A DNA stretch of 64,000 bases from Tessaracoccus defluvii (GCF_014489575.1 NZ_CP060789.1:310001-374000), one strand, 5' to 3'; numbered from the stretch's first letter, positions 9,994-18,816 are shown. Made by a program: numbers and translations. The notes: generated from the sequence alone by a model not told the origin.

Positions 9994-12900
9994 TCAGCCC
10001 TCCAGCAGCGCGACCACGTCGTCCGGCGTGAGCTGCGCGGTCGTGTCGCTGCCGCCGCCGAGCACCGCGTCGAAGAGCTGGCGCTTGCGGTCCTGCAACG
10101 CCACGACCTTCTCCTCGATGGTGTCGGAGGCGACCAGCCGGTAGACGTTGACCGGCTTGTCCTGGCCGATCCGGTGAGTCCGGTCGATGGCCTGCAGCTC
10201 GGCGGCCGGATTCCACCACGGATCGAGGATGAAGACGTAGTCGGCCTCCGTCAGGGTCAGGCCGAACCCGCCCGCCTTGAGGCTGATGAGGAAGACCGGT
10301 GCGTCGCCCTCCTTGAAGGCCGCGATCTGCGCCTGCCGGTCGCGGGTGCGCCCGTCGAGGTACTCGTACCCGATCGACTCCGCCGTCAGCCTGTGCCGGA
10401 CCAGCGTCAGGAAGCCGGTGAACTGCGAGAACACCAGGGCCCGGTGCCCCTCCGCGGCCACCTGGGTGACGAGATCCGCCAACAGGTCGATCTTCGCGGA
10501 CGCCTCCGGAAACTCGTCGTTGACCAGCGCGGGGGAGAGGGACAGCTGCCGCAGCAACGTCAGAGAGCGCAGGATCGTGATCCGGTTGCGGGCGAAGTCG
10601 CCCAACAGGCCGAGGACCTTCTGCCGCTCGCGGGCCAGGAAACGGTCGTACAGCTTCCGGTGCGCCGGAGCCAGCTCGACCGGGATCACCTGCTCGATCT
10701 TGTCCGGCAGCTCCGCGGCGACGTCGGCCTTGGTGCGTCGCAGGATCAGCGGTCGGATCTTGCGGTGGAGGCTTTCGAGCGCGGCCGTGTCGCCGGACTC
10801 GATGGGCCGCCGGAACCGGGTGGTGAAGGCCCGCTGCTCGGGGAACAGGCCGGGCGCTGTGATGGCGAGCAGCGCCCACAGCTCCATCAGGTTGTTCTCG
10901 AGCGGGGTGCCGGTCAGGGCGATCCTGACGGGGGCCCGCAACGCCCGGACGGCCTGGTTCGCCTTCGACGCGTGGTTCTTCACGAACTGGGCCTCGTCCA
11001 GCAGCACCATCGACCAGTCGAGATCCTGGTAGGCCTCCGCCTCGAGCCGCAGCAGGGTGTACGACGTGACGACGATCTGTGCCCCGGCGACGAAGTCGGC
11101 CAGCTCCCCGCGCCTCGTGGCCCGGGTTCCGGGGACGACGGCGACCGTCAGGTCGGGCGTGAACCGGGCGGCCTCCGCTGCCCAGGTGCCGAGCACCGAG
11201 GTGGGGGCGACGACGAGGACGGGGGCGTCCAGCTCGCCGGCCTCGTGGGCGACCTGCACCGCAGCCAGCGCCTGCAGCGTCTTGCCGAGGCCCATCTCGT
11301 CGGCGAGGATGCCGCCGATGCCGGTGCGGCGCAGGAACGTGATCCAGTCCACGCCGACCCCCTGATAGCCGCGCAGCTCGGCCCGCAGGCCCGCGGGCGT
11401 GCCGACCGGGGTCAGATCGGTCTGGTCCAGGAGCCCGGCCACGGAGGACCGCCAGGCGTCCGCCTGATGGCGGACGACACCCAGCTCGGCCAGTTCCTCC
11501 CAGAATCCCGCATGCTCCGGGCGGAGACGGAACTCGCCCGCGTCGCCGTCGACGAGGTCGCGCGCCTCGTCGAGCAGGCGCCGCAGCGCGTCGAACTGTT
11601 CGCCGTCGAGGGGGAACCAGGTGCCGGAGTCGAGGAGCAGGTGATCGTCGCCGGCGGCCAGCGCCGTCAGCAGCAGCCCGAGGGGGACCCGTTCGGTGCC
11701 CACGAAGATCTCCACGCGCAGGTCGAACCAGTCGCCCTTCGGTGCGTCGTCGATGCTGAGCGAGATCTCGGGGGCGTCGTCGGCGCGACGGATGTCCGGT
11801 GGCTCGTGATCGAAGACGACCTCCACCTCCTCGCTGGCACGCAGCTCGGGAAGGAGCTCGGAGAGGAAGTGGAGCAGGTCGTTGCCCGTGAGCCGCGACT
11901 CCTGGTCCAGCCAGGGGCCCTGCGGTAGGTCGCGCAGCAGCGCCGCCTCGCCGACGGTGTCCCTGGCCAGTCCTCCGGCAGCGGGATCGCGGGGGACGTC
12001 GACGATGCGGCTCCCGACCCGGTACCGGAATCCCCAGCCGACGGCGACGGCGCCGTCACCGAAGTCGACGCGGCACAGCAGCCGCGGCGCCGACGGCTCC
12101 GGCAGGTCCAGGTCGGGATCGGCGACGACGTGGGTGCGGCGGCGCAGCTGCGGCAGGTATCCCTCCGCGAACTCCGCCCGCTCCGACTCGGGGATGGTCA
12201 CCTGGCCGTGCGTGAACAGGGTCTGCTCGGCAGGACGCAGTGGCCGGGTGAGGGGAGCGACCCAGAGCCGGTCGTCGACGGTGAAACTGACGCCGTGCGC
12301 GGGGCGGCCCAGCAGACCCCGGCCGGGCACCCGGATGGCCTCTCCGCGCCACAGGAAGACGGGGGTCACCTCGAGGTGTCCGTTGCCGGGCGCGATCTCC
12401 ACCGTCGGCTCGAGCCGCTCCATCGAGAGCTCGGGGGTGGGCAGTTCGCGGCCGGAGGCCGTGGTCCCCGCCACCAGTTCCACCCCGGCCGCGACCGCCC
12501 CGGCCAGCGCGTCCCACGCGCTGGGCAGGAGTTCATCGAACGAGATGACGGCGGCGCGGTGGCCGGAGGGAATCGTGCGACTGCGGGCCTCCAGCAACCG
12601 GTCGAGGGCGTCCTTGTGGCGCGGGGCGAGCGGTGTGCGCTGCAGATCGTCCCAGCTCGAGCCCGACCGGACCCAGTTGCCGCGGACCCCCTTCTGCACA
12701 GGGCGGAGCGTGAGGGCGGCGCCCTCCTCGGACAGCATCAGGCCCAGCTCGCGACCCTCCGTGGGGCGGCCGGGTTCGCGGAAGTTGCCGAGCAGTTGCC
12801 GCCAGCCCTGGGCCGGGCCCCCCGGATGCCGGAGCCGCAGGATGAGCGCGACGGCGTGCTTGCAGTTGGTGCGCATCGGGCAGCTGCAGGAGGCGTTGAA

Positions 12901-13107
12901 TGTGCCGTCGAGCATGGAGACGGCGGTCTGGTAGGTGCGGTAGCTGCTGCCGCGGACGGGGGCGCTGGCCAGGGGCCCGGCCGAACTGACGTCTCCGACG
13001 CGTCCGAGCGCGGCCACCTGCCTTCCCCGGGCGACGGTGGCCGCTCCGAAGTGCCGCATCAGGGCGGCGTCGTCGAAGTCGGCGATCCAGGTGGGGGAAG
13101 AGGTCAT
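9994..13107 (-). CDS. SNF2-family DEAD/DEAH helicase with N-terminal SWIM zinc finger
   Basis: A 1037-residue ATP-dependent DNA translocase. A SWIM finger is at residues 74-84 (CSCPMRTNCKH), followed by a long bacterial SNF2 N-terminal region. The helicase core begins near 590 with the Walker A stretch ADEMGLGKT; motif II reads DEAQ near 703, and the second RecA-like half contains SLKAGGFGLTLTEAD and the final motif IDRTHRIGQ. SWIM-SNF2 proteins of this architecture are common in Actinobacteria and are thought to act on DNA or nucleoprotein complexes, though the cellular role is not well defined. No restriction or phage-defence partner genes are next to it. Confidence 0.9.
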   Translation of the reverse strand: MTSSPTWIADFDDAALMRHFGAATVARGRQVAALGRVGDVSSAGPLASAPVRGSSYRTYQTAVSMLDGTFNASCSCPMRTNCKHAVALILRLRHPGGPAQGWRQLLGNFREPGRPTEGRELGLMLSEEGAALTLRPVQKGVRGNWVRSGSSWDDLQRTPLAPRHKDALDRLLEARSRTIPSGHRAAVISFDELLPSAWDALAGAVAAGVELVAGTTASGRELPTPELSMERLEPTVEIAPGNGHLEVTPVFLWRGEAIRVPGRGLLGRPAHGVSFTVDDRLWVAPLTRPLRPAEQTLFTHGQVTIPESERAEFAEGYLPQLRRRTHVVADPDLDLPEPSAPRLLCRVDFGDGAVAVGWGFRYRVGSRIVDVPRDPAAGGLARDTVGEAALLRDLPQGPWLDQESRLTGNDLLHFLSELLPELRASEEVEVVFDHEPPDIRRADDAPEISLSIDDAPKGDWFDLRVEIFVGTERVPLGLLLTALAAGDDHLLLDSGTWFPLDGEQFDALRRLLDEARDLVDGDAGEFRLRPEHAGFWEELAELGVVRHQADAWRSSVAGLLDQTDLTPVGTPAGLRAELRGYQGVGVDWITFLRRTGIGGILADEMGLGKTLQALAAVQVAHEAGELDAPVLVVAPTSVLGTWAAEAARFTPDLTVAVVPGTRATRRGELADFVAGAQIVVTSYTLLRLEAEAYQDLDWSMVLLDEAQFVKNHASKANQAVRALRAPVRIALTGTPLENNLMELWALLAITAPGLFPEQRAFTTRFRRPIESGDTAALESLHRKIRPLILRRTKADVAAELPDKIEQVIPVELAPAHRKLYDRFLARERQKVLGLLGDFARNRITILRSLTLLRQLSLSPALVNDEFPEASAKIDLLADLVTQVAAEGHRALVFSQFTGFLTLVRHRLTAESIGYEYLDGRTRDRQAQIAAFKEGDAPVFLISLKAGGFGLTLTEADYVFILDPWWNPAAELQAIDRTHRIGQDKPVNVYRLVASDTIEEKVVALQDRKRQLFDAVLGGGSDTTAQLTPDDVVALLEG

Positions 13108-13183
13108 GGTGTGCGGATTCTACGTGGTCCGGCCACCAGGGCCGTAGCCGCGCTCCCCGCCGCGGTCCGCGTAGACTGCGCGC

Positions 13184-13588
13184 ATGCTCTCGGCGCGTGA
13201 CTGGTTCGGCGACGGGTCGGTCTTCGTGGTGGACGTCCCGCTCGCCTGTTGTGCCCTCGAGACGCAGGCGGCCGCCGGAGGCCGAACCGCCGTCGACATC
13301 GCCGATCTTCCGGCCCACGCCGACCTTGTCGTCACGCTGTCTGGCACCCTCACGCAGGCCATCGTCCCCGCAGTCCGGCACACCCTCGATCAGTTGCCGA
13401 CCCGGCGCACCGTCGTCGCGTTCGGCGCCTGTGCCGCCGCCGGCGGCCCGTACTGGGACGCGTATCCCGTGCTGCCCGGCGCGGACGGGATCGTCGAGGT
13501 CGACCACTACATCGCGGGCTGCCCGCCGCCGCCATCGGCGCTCGAGGACTATCTGACCGCCCACCGCGCCGGGGGAGACACCCGATGA
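13184..13588 (+). CDS. NuoB-like (complex I 20 kDa / hydrogenase small-subunit type) protein
   Basis: A 134-residue protein with all four cysteines that bind the N2 4Fe-4S cluster in NuoB: adjacent C22-C23 (PLACCALE), C83 (FGACAAAGG) and C113 (AGCPPPP). It is shorter than canonical NuoB (about 180-220 residues) and lacks the N-terminal extension. It is the first gene of a tightly overlapping trio with NuoC-like and NuoI-like genes, separate from the main nuo operon that ends at 572. No NuoD/large subunit accompanies it. It is divergent from the helicase gene. Expected role: electron transfer through one tetranuclear cluster, partner unknown. Confidence 0.8.
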   Translation: MLSARDWFGDGSVFVVDVPLACCALETQAAAGGRTAVDIADLPAHADLVVTLSGTLTQAIVPAVRHTLDQLPTRRTVVAFGACAAAGGPYWDAYPVLPGADGIVEVDHYIAGCPPPPSALEDYLTAHRAGGDTR

Positions 13589-14118
13589 GCGCCACGCGGG
13601 TCGCGCTCGCCGACTGGCACGCCGAGGTGGAGGCCGCGCGGGCGGCCGGAGCCACCTTCCTCGCCGACCTGGCCGCCGTCGACGAGGTGGGGGTCTCCGA
13701 CCACATCCGCGTCGTCATCAGCCTCCTCGATCCCGACTCGGGCGCGCGCGCCGAGTTGGAGACGCTGGTCGACCGTGACGGCGGCGAGATCGCCGACGTC
13801 TCCGACCTGTTCCCGGGGGCCGCATGGCTGCAGCGGCAGATCCACGACCTGTTCGCGATCGGGATCGCGGACGGCGACAACCGGCCGTTGATCATCCACG
13901 GCCCGCCGGGCGTCCTCCGCAAGGACGTGCTGCTCGCCCCTCGGCAGGAGACCCGCTGGCCGGGCGCCCTCGAGCCGGGCGAATCAGATGCCTCGCCTAG
14001 CCGTCGCAAGCTCGTGCCGCCCGGGGTCCCCGATCCGGCCGTCGTCGCCGACCCGGCCTCCACGCCTGCCGACATCGCCCTGTCCGCCACCGGCACCCGC
14101 GTCAGGGGGCGGCGATGA
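13585..14118 (+). CDS. NuoC-like (complex I 30 kDa) protein
   Basis: About 177 residues starting at the ATG that overlaps the previous stop by 4 bp (ATGA). The core WLQRQIHDLFAIGIADGDNRPLI (around residues 75-97) corresponds to the NuoC signature usually written ERE-x-x-D-x-FG, here with QRQ in place of ERE, so it is a divergent member. A C-terminal tail of about 60 residues rich in Pro/Ala/Asp is not part of the family core. In hydrogenases and complex I this subunit packs against NuoB and NuoD; here NuoD is missing. The assignment rests partly on the neighbouring genes. Confidence 0.65.
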   Translation: MSATRVALADWHAEVEAARAAGATFLADLAAVDEVGVSDHIRVVISLLDPDSGARAELETLVDRDGGEIADVSDLFPGAAWLQRQIHDLFAIGIADGDNRPLIIHGPPGVLRKDVLLAPRQETRWPGALEPGESDASPSRRKLVPPGVPDPAVVADPASTPADIALSATGTRVRGRR

Positions 14119-14435
14119 TCCACGGCTCCATCCACCTCATCGAGGACCTCTGCACCTCCTGCATGATCTGCGCCCGCGAGTGCCCCACCTGGTGCATCAC
14201 GCTCACGTCGCACCAGGAGCAGACGGTGCCGGCGCCAGGCGCCAGGCCCCGCACCCACAACGTGCTCGACACCTTCACGATCGACTGGTCGCTGTGCATG
14301 TACTGTGGCGTCTGCATCGAGCAGTGCCCCACCGACGCGCTCGAGTGGGGCGGGGCGCACGTGCCGTCGGCACCGCGCCTGACCGACCTGATCCACTCGC
14401 GGGACCGGCTCCGCCCGCCGGCCTCCGGTGCGTAG
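14115..14435 (+). CDS. NuoI-like 2x[4Fe-4S] ferredoxin
   Basis: A 106-residue protein with two classical cluster motifs: C13-x2-C16-x2-C19-x3-C23-P and C61-x2-C64-x2-C67-x3-C71-P. The two are separated by a longer loop than in simple ferredoxins, as in NuoI and hydrogenase HyfH/EchF proteins. It starts by ATGA overlap with the NuoC-like gene. With the NuoB-like protein it could form a chain of three 4Fe-4S clusters, the minimal electron wire of complex I-type modules. No N-terminal membrane segment is present. Confidence 0.85.
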   Translation: MIHGSIHLIEDLCTSCMICARECPTWCITLTSHQEQTVPAPGARPRTHNVLDTFTIDWSLCMYCGVCIEQCPTDALEWGGAHVPSAPRLTDLIHSRDRLRPPASGA

Positions 14436-15924
14436 CCGCCTGGCGGGCGCGCTCGCGGACCTGCGGACGGCGGCCTCCTCGCGGGCGGTGTGGGCCGGGT
14501 TCGTCGGCAGCCTGCTGATGCTGCTCGGCTCGCTCAGCCCCGCGTATCTGCCGCAGGCGTCACCCGTGTGGGACGTGCTGCGGGGCCTCGGCATCGACGG
14601 TCCCACGACCCGCGTCATCGGCACCGTCGCCACCCTGCTGGGACTGACGGTGCTGCTCGAGTCGTGGTTCAGGCTGCGCCCCTCGCGGCGCCGGGCCGCA
14701 GGCCGACGACAGCTGCGGCACTGGGCGGTGCTGGCGATCGTGGCGCTGCCGCTGGTGTTCGGCCCGCCGATCTTCTCGCACGACGCCTACTCGTACGCGG
14801 CCCACGGCTGGCTGATCCACAACAACTTCGACCCGTACCAGGTGGGCCCCGGCACCCTGCCCGGCTACTACGCCGACCAGGTCGCCTGGGTGTGGCGGGA
14901 GACCACCGCCCCGTACGGCCCGCTGTCCCTGTGGCTCAGCCACGGCATCGTCATCCTGGCCCGCTTCGACCCGTTCCTGTCGGCCGTCCTCATGCGGGTG
15001 CCGGCGCTAATCGGCGTCGGGCTGATCGGCGTCCTCGTGCCCCGTATCGCCCGCAAGGTCGGCGTCGACCCCGCCGCGGCAAGCTGGTTCGCGGTCCTGA
15101 ACCCGATCCTGGTCATCGACTTCATCGGCGGGGCGCACAACGACTCCCAGATGGTCGGCCTCATGCTGCTGGGCATCTGGCTCGCGATGCGGTACGGCGC
15201 CTGGTGGCTGGGGGCGCTGGTCGTCGGCGTCGCGGCCTCCATCAAGCAGCCCGCCTTCCTCGCCGCCGTCGCGCTGCCCTTCCTCGTGACGCCGTGGGTC
15301 TCGTGGCGGCCGCTGCCGACGCTCGTCGCGGCGGCCAAGGCGACGGCGTCGCTCGCGATCGCCGTCGGGGTCTTCGCCGGCATCTCGGTCGTCTCCGGCC
15401 TCGGCTTCGGCTGGGTCAACGCCATCGAGGTGCCCGGCATGGTCGACACCGTCTCGCCGTTCACCGTGCTGGGGCACATCGTCCAGTTCCCGCTGAACCT
15501 GCTCGGTCTTGACCCCGGCGGCCGGACCGCCATCACCGTGTCGCGCACCATCGGCTGGATCGCGGCGGGTGTCGGCATCGTCTACTTCGCCGTCCGGCAC
15601 CTGGGCCGCAGGCCGCTGCACTTCGTCAGCTACTCGTTCCTGTGGTTCGCGTTCTGCGCGCCCGCCATCCACTCCTGGTACCTGCTGTGGGGCTCGGTGC
15701 TGCTGCCCATGACCCGCCCGTCGACCAGGGCGCTGCGCTGGGCGATCGTCGGCACCGTCATCCTGCTCGGCTACAACGCCATGAACTTCGGCATCCGCAA
15801 CGGGTGGTGGCTGCTCGTGTTCATCCTCTTCGGCGCCACCTACTGGGTCGTCCACACGCACGAGCTGAGCCAGCCCATGGACGAGGCCCTGGACGAGATC
15901 CCGGAGCCTCAGGCCACGGCGTAG
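14428..15924 (+). CDS. Polyprenol-phosphomannose-dependent alpha-mannosyltransferase (MptB-like)
   Basis: A 498-residue polytopic membrane protein of the GT-C type. The extracytoplasmic motif SHDAYSYAAHGWLIHNNFDPY near residues 112-134 matches the R/H-D-x-YSYA...G-x-DPY signature of the actinobacterial mannosyltransferases MptA/MptB, and GGAHNDSQM and SIKQPAF lie further on. These enzymes use decaprenyl/polyprenyl-phosphomannose to extend alpha-1,6-mannan cores of lipoglycans in the cell envelope. The GTG start overlaps the ferredoxin stop by 8 bp. A functional link to the Fe-S genes upstream is unlikely. It converges with xthA and overlaps its 3' end by 16 bp. Confidence 0.8.
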   Translation: MRSRLAGALADLRTAASSRAVWAGFVGSLLMLLGSLSPAYLPQASPVWDVLRGLGIDGPTTRVIGTVATLLGLTVLLESWFRLRPSRRRAAGRRQLRHWAVLAIVALPLVFGPPIFSHDAYSYAAHGWLIHNNFDPYQVGPGTLPGYYADQVAWVWRETTAPYGPLSLWLSHGIVILARFDPFLSAVLMRVPALIGVGLIGVLVPRIARKVGVDPAAASWFAVLNPILVIDFIGGAHNDSQMVGLMLLGIWLAMRYGAWWLGALVVGVAASIKQPAFLAAVALPFLVTPWVSWRPLPTLVAAAKATASLAIAVGVFAGISVVSGLGFGWVNAIEVPGMVDTVSPFTVLGHIVQFPLNLLGLDPGGRTAITVSRTIGWIAAGVGIVYFAVRHLGRRPLHFVSYSFLWFAFCAPAIHSWYLLWGSVLLPMTRPSTRALRWAIVGTVILLGYNAMNFGIRNGWWLLVFILFGATYWVVHTHELSQPMDEALDEIPEPQATA

Positions 15925-16835
15925 TCGACGACCACGGGGGAGTGGTCGCTGATCCGCTCCTCGTAGCTGTCCTCGCGCCCGACGAAGCCGGAGACGGCGG
16001 CGCGGGCCAGGCCGGGGGAGGCGAGGTGGTAGTCGATGCGCCAGCCGGAGTCGTTGGTGAACGCCTGGCCGCGCCACGACCACCACGTGTAGGGGCCGTC
16101 CGTTTCGGGATGCAGGTCGCGCACGACGTCGACCATCCGCCGCGGTCCCAGGACGCTGCCGAACCACTCGCGTTCCTCGGGCAGGAAGCCCTCCGACTTC
16201 TGGTTGCTACGCCAGTTGCGCAGGTCCAGCTTCGAATGGGCGATGTTGAAATCGCCCATCACCAGGAACTCGCGCCCGTCGGCGGCTGCGTCACGACGGG
16301 ACGAGGTCAGGTGCCGCGCCAGCCCCTTCATGAACCGCATCTTGCGCAGGTACTTCTCCTCGGTGCCCTCCTCGTACGGCCAGGCGGCACCCTTGGGCAG
16401 GTACAGCGAGGCGACGCGCAGCGGCGCGTCGGCGAGGTCGACCTCGACGTAGCGCCCCTCGGTGGCGAAGGGCGCGAGGTCGCGGTTGACGATCCGTTCG
16501 GCGGGACGCTCGGTCGCGCCGGCGGCGTCGACGCTCACGACCGTGTCCGTCAGGCTCCTGACGCGGGCCGGCGGCGTCCGGGTGAGGACCGCGACGCCGT
16601 TGCGGCCGGCGAGGTGCCCCGTATCGAGCGTGGCGTGGTAGGCGCCGAACGCGCCGGCCGGCAGGTCCGCCACGCGGCAGCGCACCTCCTGCAGCGCGAC
16701 GACGTCGGCGTTGGCCTTCGACCAGAAGCCGTGGAAGCCCCTGCGCAGGGCGGCGCGGATGCCGTTCACGTTGTGGGTACCAATCCGGACCACGCGGCGC
16801 CCGGGGCCGGCCTCCGGGCGCTGCAGGGCGGTCAC
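15909..16835 (-). CDS. xthA: Exodeoxyribonuclease III family AP endonuclease
   Basis: A 308-residue protein of the exonuclease/endonuclease/phosphatase fold. Visible catalytic motifs are [10 protein letters not shown] (Asn), ALQEVR (metal-binding Glu), [12 protein letters not shown] (Asp and Asn) and a terminal [11 protein letters not shown] (Asp-His pair). It acts in base-excision repair at abasic sites and 3' blocked ends. The GTG start overlaps the stop of the upstream YajQ-family gene by 4 bp, so the two are probably co-transcribed. The first residues before RIGTHN are variable, and a slightly later start is possible. Confidence 0.88.
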   Translation of the reverse strand: MTALQRPEAGPGRRVVRIGTHNVNGIRAALRRGFHGFWSKANADVVALQEVRCRVADLPAGAFGAYHATLDTGHLAGRNGVAVLTRTPPARVRSLTDTVVSVDAAGATERPAERIVNRDLAPFATEGRYVEVDLADAPLRVASLYLPKGAAWPYEEGTEEKYLRKMRFMKGLARHLTSSRRDAAADGREFLVMGDFNIAHSKLDLRNWRSNQKSEGFLPEEREWFGSVLGPRRMVDVVRDLHPETDGPYTWWSWRGQAFTNDSGWRIDYHLASPGLARAAVSGFVGREDSYEERISDHSPVVVDYAVA

Positions 16836-17323
16836 CGGTAGTTGACGAACTGGACGGCGAAGTCGTAGTCCTGCGCCGTGATCAGCTTCTGGACCGCCTG
16901 CAGGTCGTCGCGGGACTTCGACGTGATGCGCAGCTCGTCGCCCTGGATCTGGGCCTTGACACCTTTGGCGGCCTCGTCGCGGATCAGCTTGGAGATCTTC
17001 TTGGCGTTCTCCTGCGTGATGCCCTGCTGCGTGGTGGCCGTGATCTTCCAGAGCTTGCCGGACTGTCGCGGCTCGCCGGCGTCGAGCGCCTTCAGCGAGA
17101 CGCCGCGGCGGAGAAGCTTCGTCTGGAACACGTCGAGGACGGCGCGGACCCGATCCTCGGAGACGGCCTCCATCTCGATGTTCTCGCCTGACCAGGCGAT
17201 CTTCGCGTCTGTGTTCTTGAAGTCGAAGCGCTGGCTGACCTCCTTGGCCGCCTGGTTGAGAGCGTTGTCAACCTCCTGTCGGTCGACCTTGCTGACGACG
17301 TCGAACGAGCTGTCCGCTGCCAT
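16832..17323 (-). CDS. YajQ family (DUF520) nucleotide-binding protein
   Basis: A 163-residue protein beginning [21 protein letters not shown], the family's hallmark N-terminus; the ATG at 17323 has a GGAAGG ribosome-binding site, which rules out the longer in-frame start. [13 protein letters not shown] and the C-terminal [22 protein letters not shown] are also typical. Members bind nucleotides, and some have been reported to bind cyclic di-GMP or RNA; the role here is unknown. Length equals the family norm. Confidence 0.9.
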   Translation of the reverse strand: MAADSSFDVVSKVDRQEVDNALNQAAKEVSQRFDFKNTDAKIAWSGENIEMEAVSEDRVRAVLDVFQTKLLRRGVSLKALDAGEPRQSGKLWKITATTQQGITQENAKKISKLIRDEAAKGVKAQIQGDELRITSKSRDDLQAVQKLITAQDYDFAVQFVNYR

Positions 17324-17378
17324 GTTCCTGCCTTCCGGGTGGGGATAACGTCTCGCCATTGTGCCAGTCCCTTCCGCT

Positions 17379-17408
17379 TTGCTCATGTCGTCTAGCCCCT
17401 GCTATGCT
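17379..17408 (+). promoter_or_regulatory. Promoter of tRNA-Tyr
   Basis: A sigma-70-type promoter with -35 TTGCTC (17379-17384), an 18-bp spacer and -10 TATGCT (17403-17408). The expected transcription start is about 17415, 17 bases before the mature tRNA-Tyr. Read by eye. Confidence 0.6.
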
Positions 17409-17431
17409 CGTCCGCGCTGGGAAACCGGCAC

Positions 17432-17512
17432 GGCAGGTTGCCCGAGCGGCCAAAGGGAACGGTCTGTAAAACCGTCGCGAAAGCTTCGTTGGTTCAAATC
17501 CAACACCTGCCA
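17432..17512 (+). tRNA. tRNA-Tyr (GTA)
   Basis: An 81-nt class II tRNA. The acceptor stem GGCAGGT pairs with ACCTGCC at 17505-17511, the discriminator is A, and the anticodon loop CTGTAAA gives GTA. A long variable arm (GCGAAAGC) lies before the T-arm GGTTCAAATCC. CCA is not encoded. Confidence 0.95.
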
Positions 17513-17515
17513 CGC

Positions 17516-17556
17516 AAGGCCTCGAGTCGGATGGATTCGAGGCCTTGGTTGTTTTC
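17516..17556 (+). terminator. Terminator after tRNA-Tyr
   Basis: The 10-bp perfect stem AAGGCCTCGA / TCGAGGCCTT (17516-17525 and 17537-17546) is followed by GGTTGTTTT. It separates the tRNA from deoD, whose ribosome-binding site lies a few bases further on. Confidence 0.6.
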
Positions 17557-17577
17557 CATCAAGGAAGGGGGCCACCG

Positions 17578-18288
17578 ATGGCCACTCCACACATCGCCTG
17601 CGAGCCCGGGGACATCGCCCCGCTGGTGCTCATGCCAGGAGACCCGAAGCGCGCGGAGCGCATCGCCAGGACGAGGATGGAGGGGGCCAGGCTGGTCTCC
17701 GACGTCCGCGGCATCGGCGCCTGGACCGGCACCATTGACGGCGTCCCCATGACCGCGATGGCGTCCGGCATGGGCGTGCCGTCGCTGTCGATCTACGCCA
17801 CCGAGCTGTTCACGCAGTTCGGGGTCGAGCGGATCTGCCGCGTCGGCACCTGCGGCGGCATCTCCCGCAAGGTCGCCGTCAAGGACGTCGTCGTGGCATC
17901 CGCGGCGCACACCAACTCGAGCGTCGCCACCATCGACGTGCCGGGCGTGTCGCTGTCGCTGACCGCCTCGTTCGACATGCTCCGCGGCGCCGTCGACGCT
18001 GCGCGGGCCTCCGGCAAGCGCGTCCACGTCGGCCCCGTCTACACGAGCGACCTCTTCTACAGCTCGCGCATGGACATCGTCCCCGCCCTCGACAAGCTCG
18101 GCACCCTGGGCGTCGAGATGGAGGCGGCAGGCCTGTTCGCCTGCGCCCTGGCCGCGGGCAAGGAGGCGGCTGCGGTGCTCACCGTGTCCGACCACCTGTT
18201 CGACGGCTCGGGCGACCTGACCTCGGAGGAGAGGGAGTCGCTGTTCCAGGACTCCCTCGAGGCCGCGATCGGCGCGCTGAAGGCCTGA
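17578..18288 (+). CDS. deoD: Purine-nucleoside phosphorylase, DeoD type
   Basis: A 236-residue protein, the usual length of the hexameric low-molecular-mass class. Visible motifs are MPGDPKRAERIA near the N-terminus (phosphate-binding), RVGTCGGIS in the middle, MEAAGLFACAL (substrate ribose/base contacts) and TVSDHLF, which contains the catalytic Asp. It cleaves purine (deoxy)nucleosides with phosphate in cytoplasmic salvage. The ATG at 17578 is chosen because AAGGAAGGGG precedes it; the upstream in-frame GTG lies inside the preceding hairpin. Confidence 0.93.
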   Translation: MATPHIACEPGDIAPLVLMPGDPKRAERIARTRMEGARLVSDVRGIGAWTGTIDGVPMTAMASGMGVPSLSIYATELFTQFGVERICRVGTCGGISRKVAVKDVVVASAAHTNSSVATIDVPGVSLSLTASFDMLRGAVDAARASGKRVHVGPVYTSDLFYSSRMDIVPALDKLGTLGVEMEAAGLFACALAAGKEAAAVLTVSDHLFDGSGDLTSEERESLFQDSLEAAIGALKA

Positions 18289-18344
18289 TCACGGCCGCCC
18301 GGGGACCGTCCCGGACGGGGCTGTCGGGGCCTGGAACCCCCGAT

Positions 18345-18374
18345 TTGTGCAGTCCCGAAAAGTCCGTGTATGGT
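18345..18374 (+). promoter_or_regulatory. Promoter of the tRNA-Thr/tRNA-Met/rpmG unit
   Basis: -35 TTGTGC (18345-18350), 18-bp spacer, -10 TATGGT (18369-18374). It places a start about 6-8 bases before the mature tRNA-Thr, a short leader as is common for tRNA genes. Confidence 0.6.
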
Positions 18375-18387
18375 TGGTCCCCGGCTG

Positions 18388-18460
18388 GCCCCTATAGCTC
18401 AGTAGGCAGAGCGTCTCCATGGTAAGGAGAAGGTCTGCGGTTCGATTCCGCATGGGGGCT
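18388..18460 (+). tRNA. tRNA-Thr (GGT)
   Basis: A 73-nt tRNA: the acceptor stem GCCCCTA pairs with TGGGGGC (one wobble), the anticodon stem TCTCC/GGAGA encloses ATGGTAA (anticodon GGT), and the T-arm is GCGGTTCGATTCCGC. Discriminator T; CCA not encoded. Confidence 0.94.
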
Positions 18461-18463
18461 CTG

Positions 18464-18493
18464 TTTCTTCCGTAGCTCCACCTACGGAAGAAA
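18464..18493 (+). other. Perfect 12-bp hairpin between two tRNAs
   Basis: TTTCTTCCGTAG (18464-18475) is followed by a six-base loop and its exact reverse complement (18482-18493), ending 6 bases before tRNA-Met. It is A/T-rich at the base and has no following T tract, so a tRNA-processing signal or weak terminator are both possible. Confidence 0.5.
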
Positions 18494-18499
18494 CTCCTT

Positions 18500-18572
18500 G
18501 ACGGGGTAGCTCAGTCGGTAGAGCAAGCGGCTCATAATCGCTGTGTCGCGGGTTCAAGTCCCGCTCTCGTCA
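18500..18572 (+). tRNA. tRNA-Met (CAT), elongator
   Basis: A 73-nt tRNA: the acceptor GACGGGG pairs with TCTCGTC (two G-T wobbles), followed by canonical TA and the D-arm GCTC. The anticodon loop CTCATAA gives CAT, and the T-arm is CGGGTTCAAGTCCCG. The paired first acceptor position and absence of the GGG/CCC anticodon stem mark it as elongator rather than initiator. Confidence 0.92.
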
Positions 18573-18625
18573 CCGATACACCGCCCACCAGGCGCTCACC
18601 GCGCAGCACAGCTAAGGAAGATGAG

Positions 18626-18796
18626 ATGGCCAAGAAGTCACAGGACGTCCGTCCGAAGATCACGCTTGCCTGCACCGAGTGCAAGGAGCGCAACTACATC
18701 ACGAAGAAGAACCGTCGCAACAACCCTGAGCGTCTCGAGCTCAGCAAGTTCTGCCCGCGTTGCCGCACCCACCGTGCGCACCGCGAGACCCGCTGA
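18626..18796 (+). CDS. rpmG: 50S ribosomal protein L33
   Basis: A 56-residue protein, [19 protein letters not shown] at the N-terminus. It has four cysteines in two CxxC pairs (CTEC and CPRC), so it is the zinc-binding (C+) form of L33. The ribosome-binding site AAGGAAG precedes the ATG. Position directly after tRNA-Met and before hadA is conserved in Actinobacteria. Confidence 0.96.
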   Translation: MAKKSQDVRPKITLACTECKERNYITKKNRRNNPERLELSKFCPRCRTHRAHRETR

Positions 18797-18816
18797 CGGC
18801 ACCTCGACCTGAGGCT

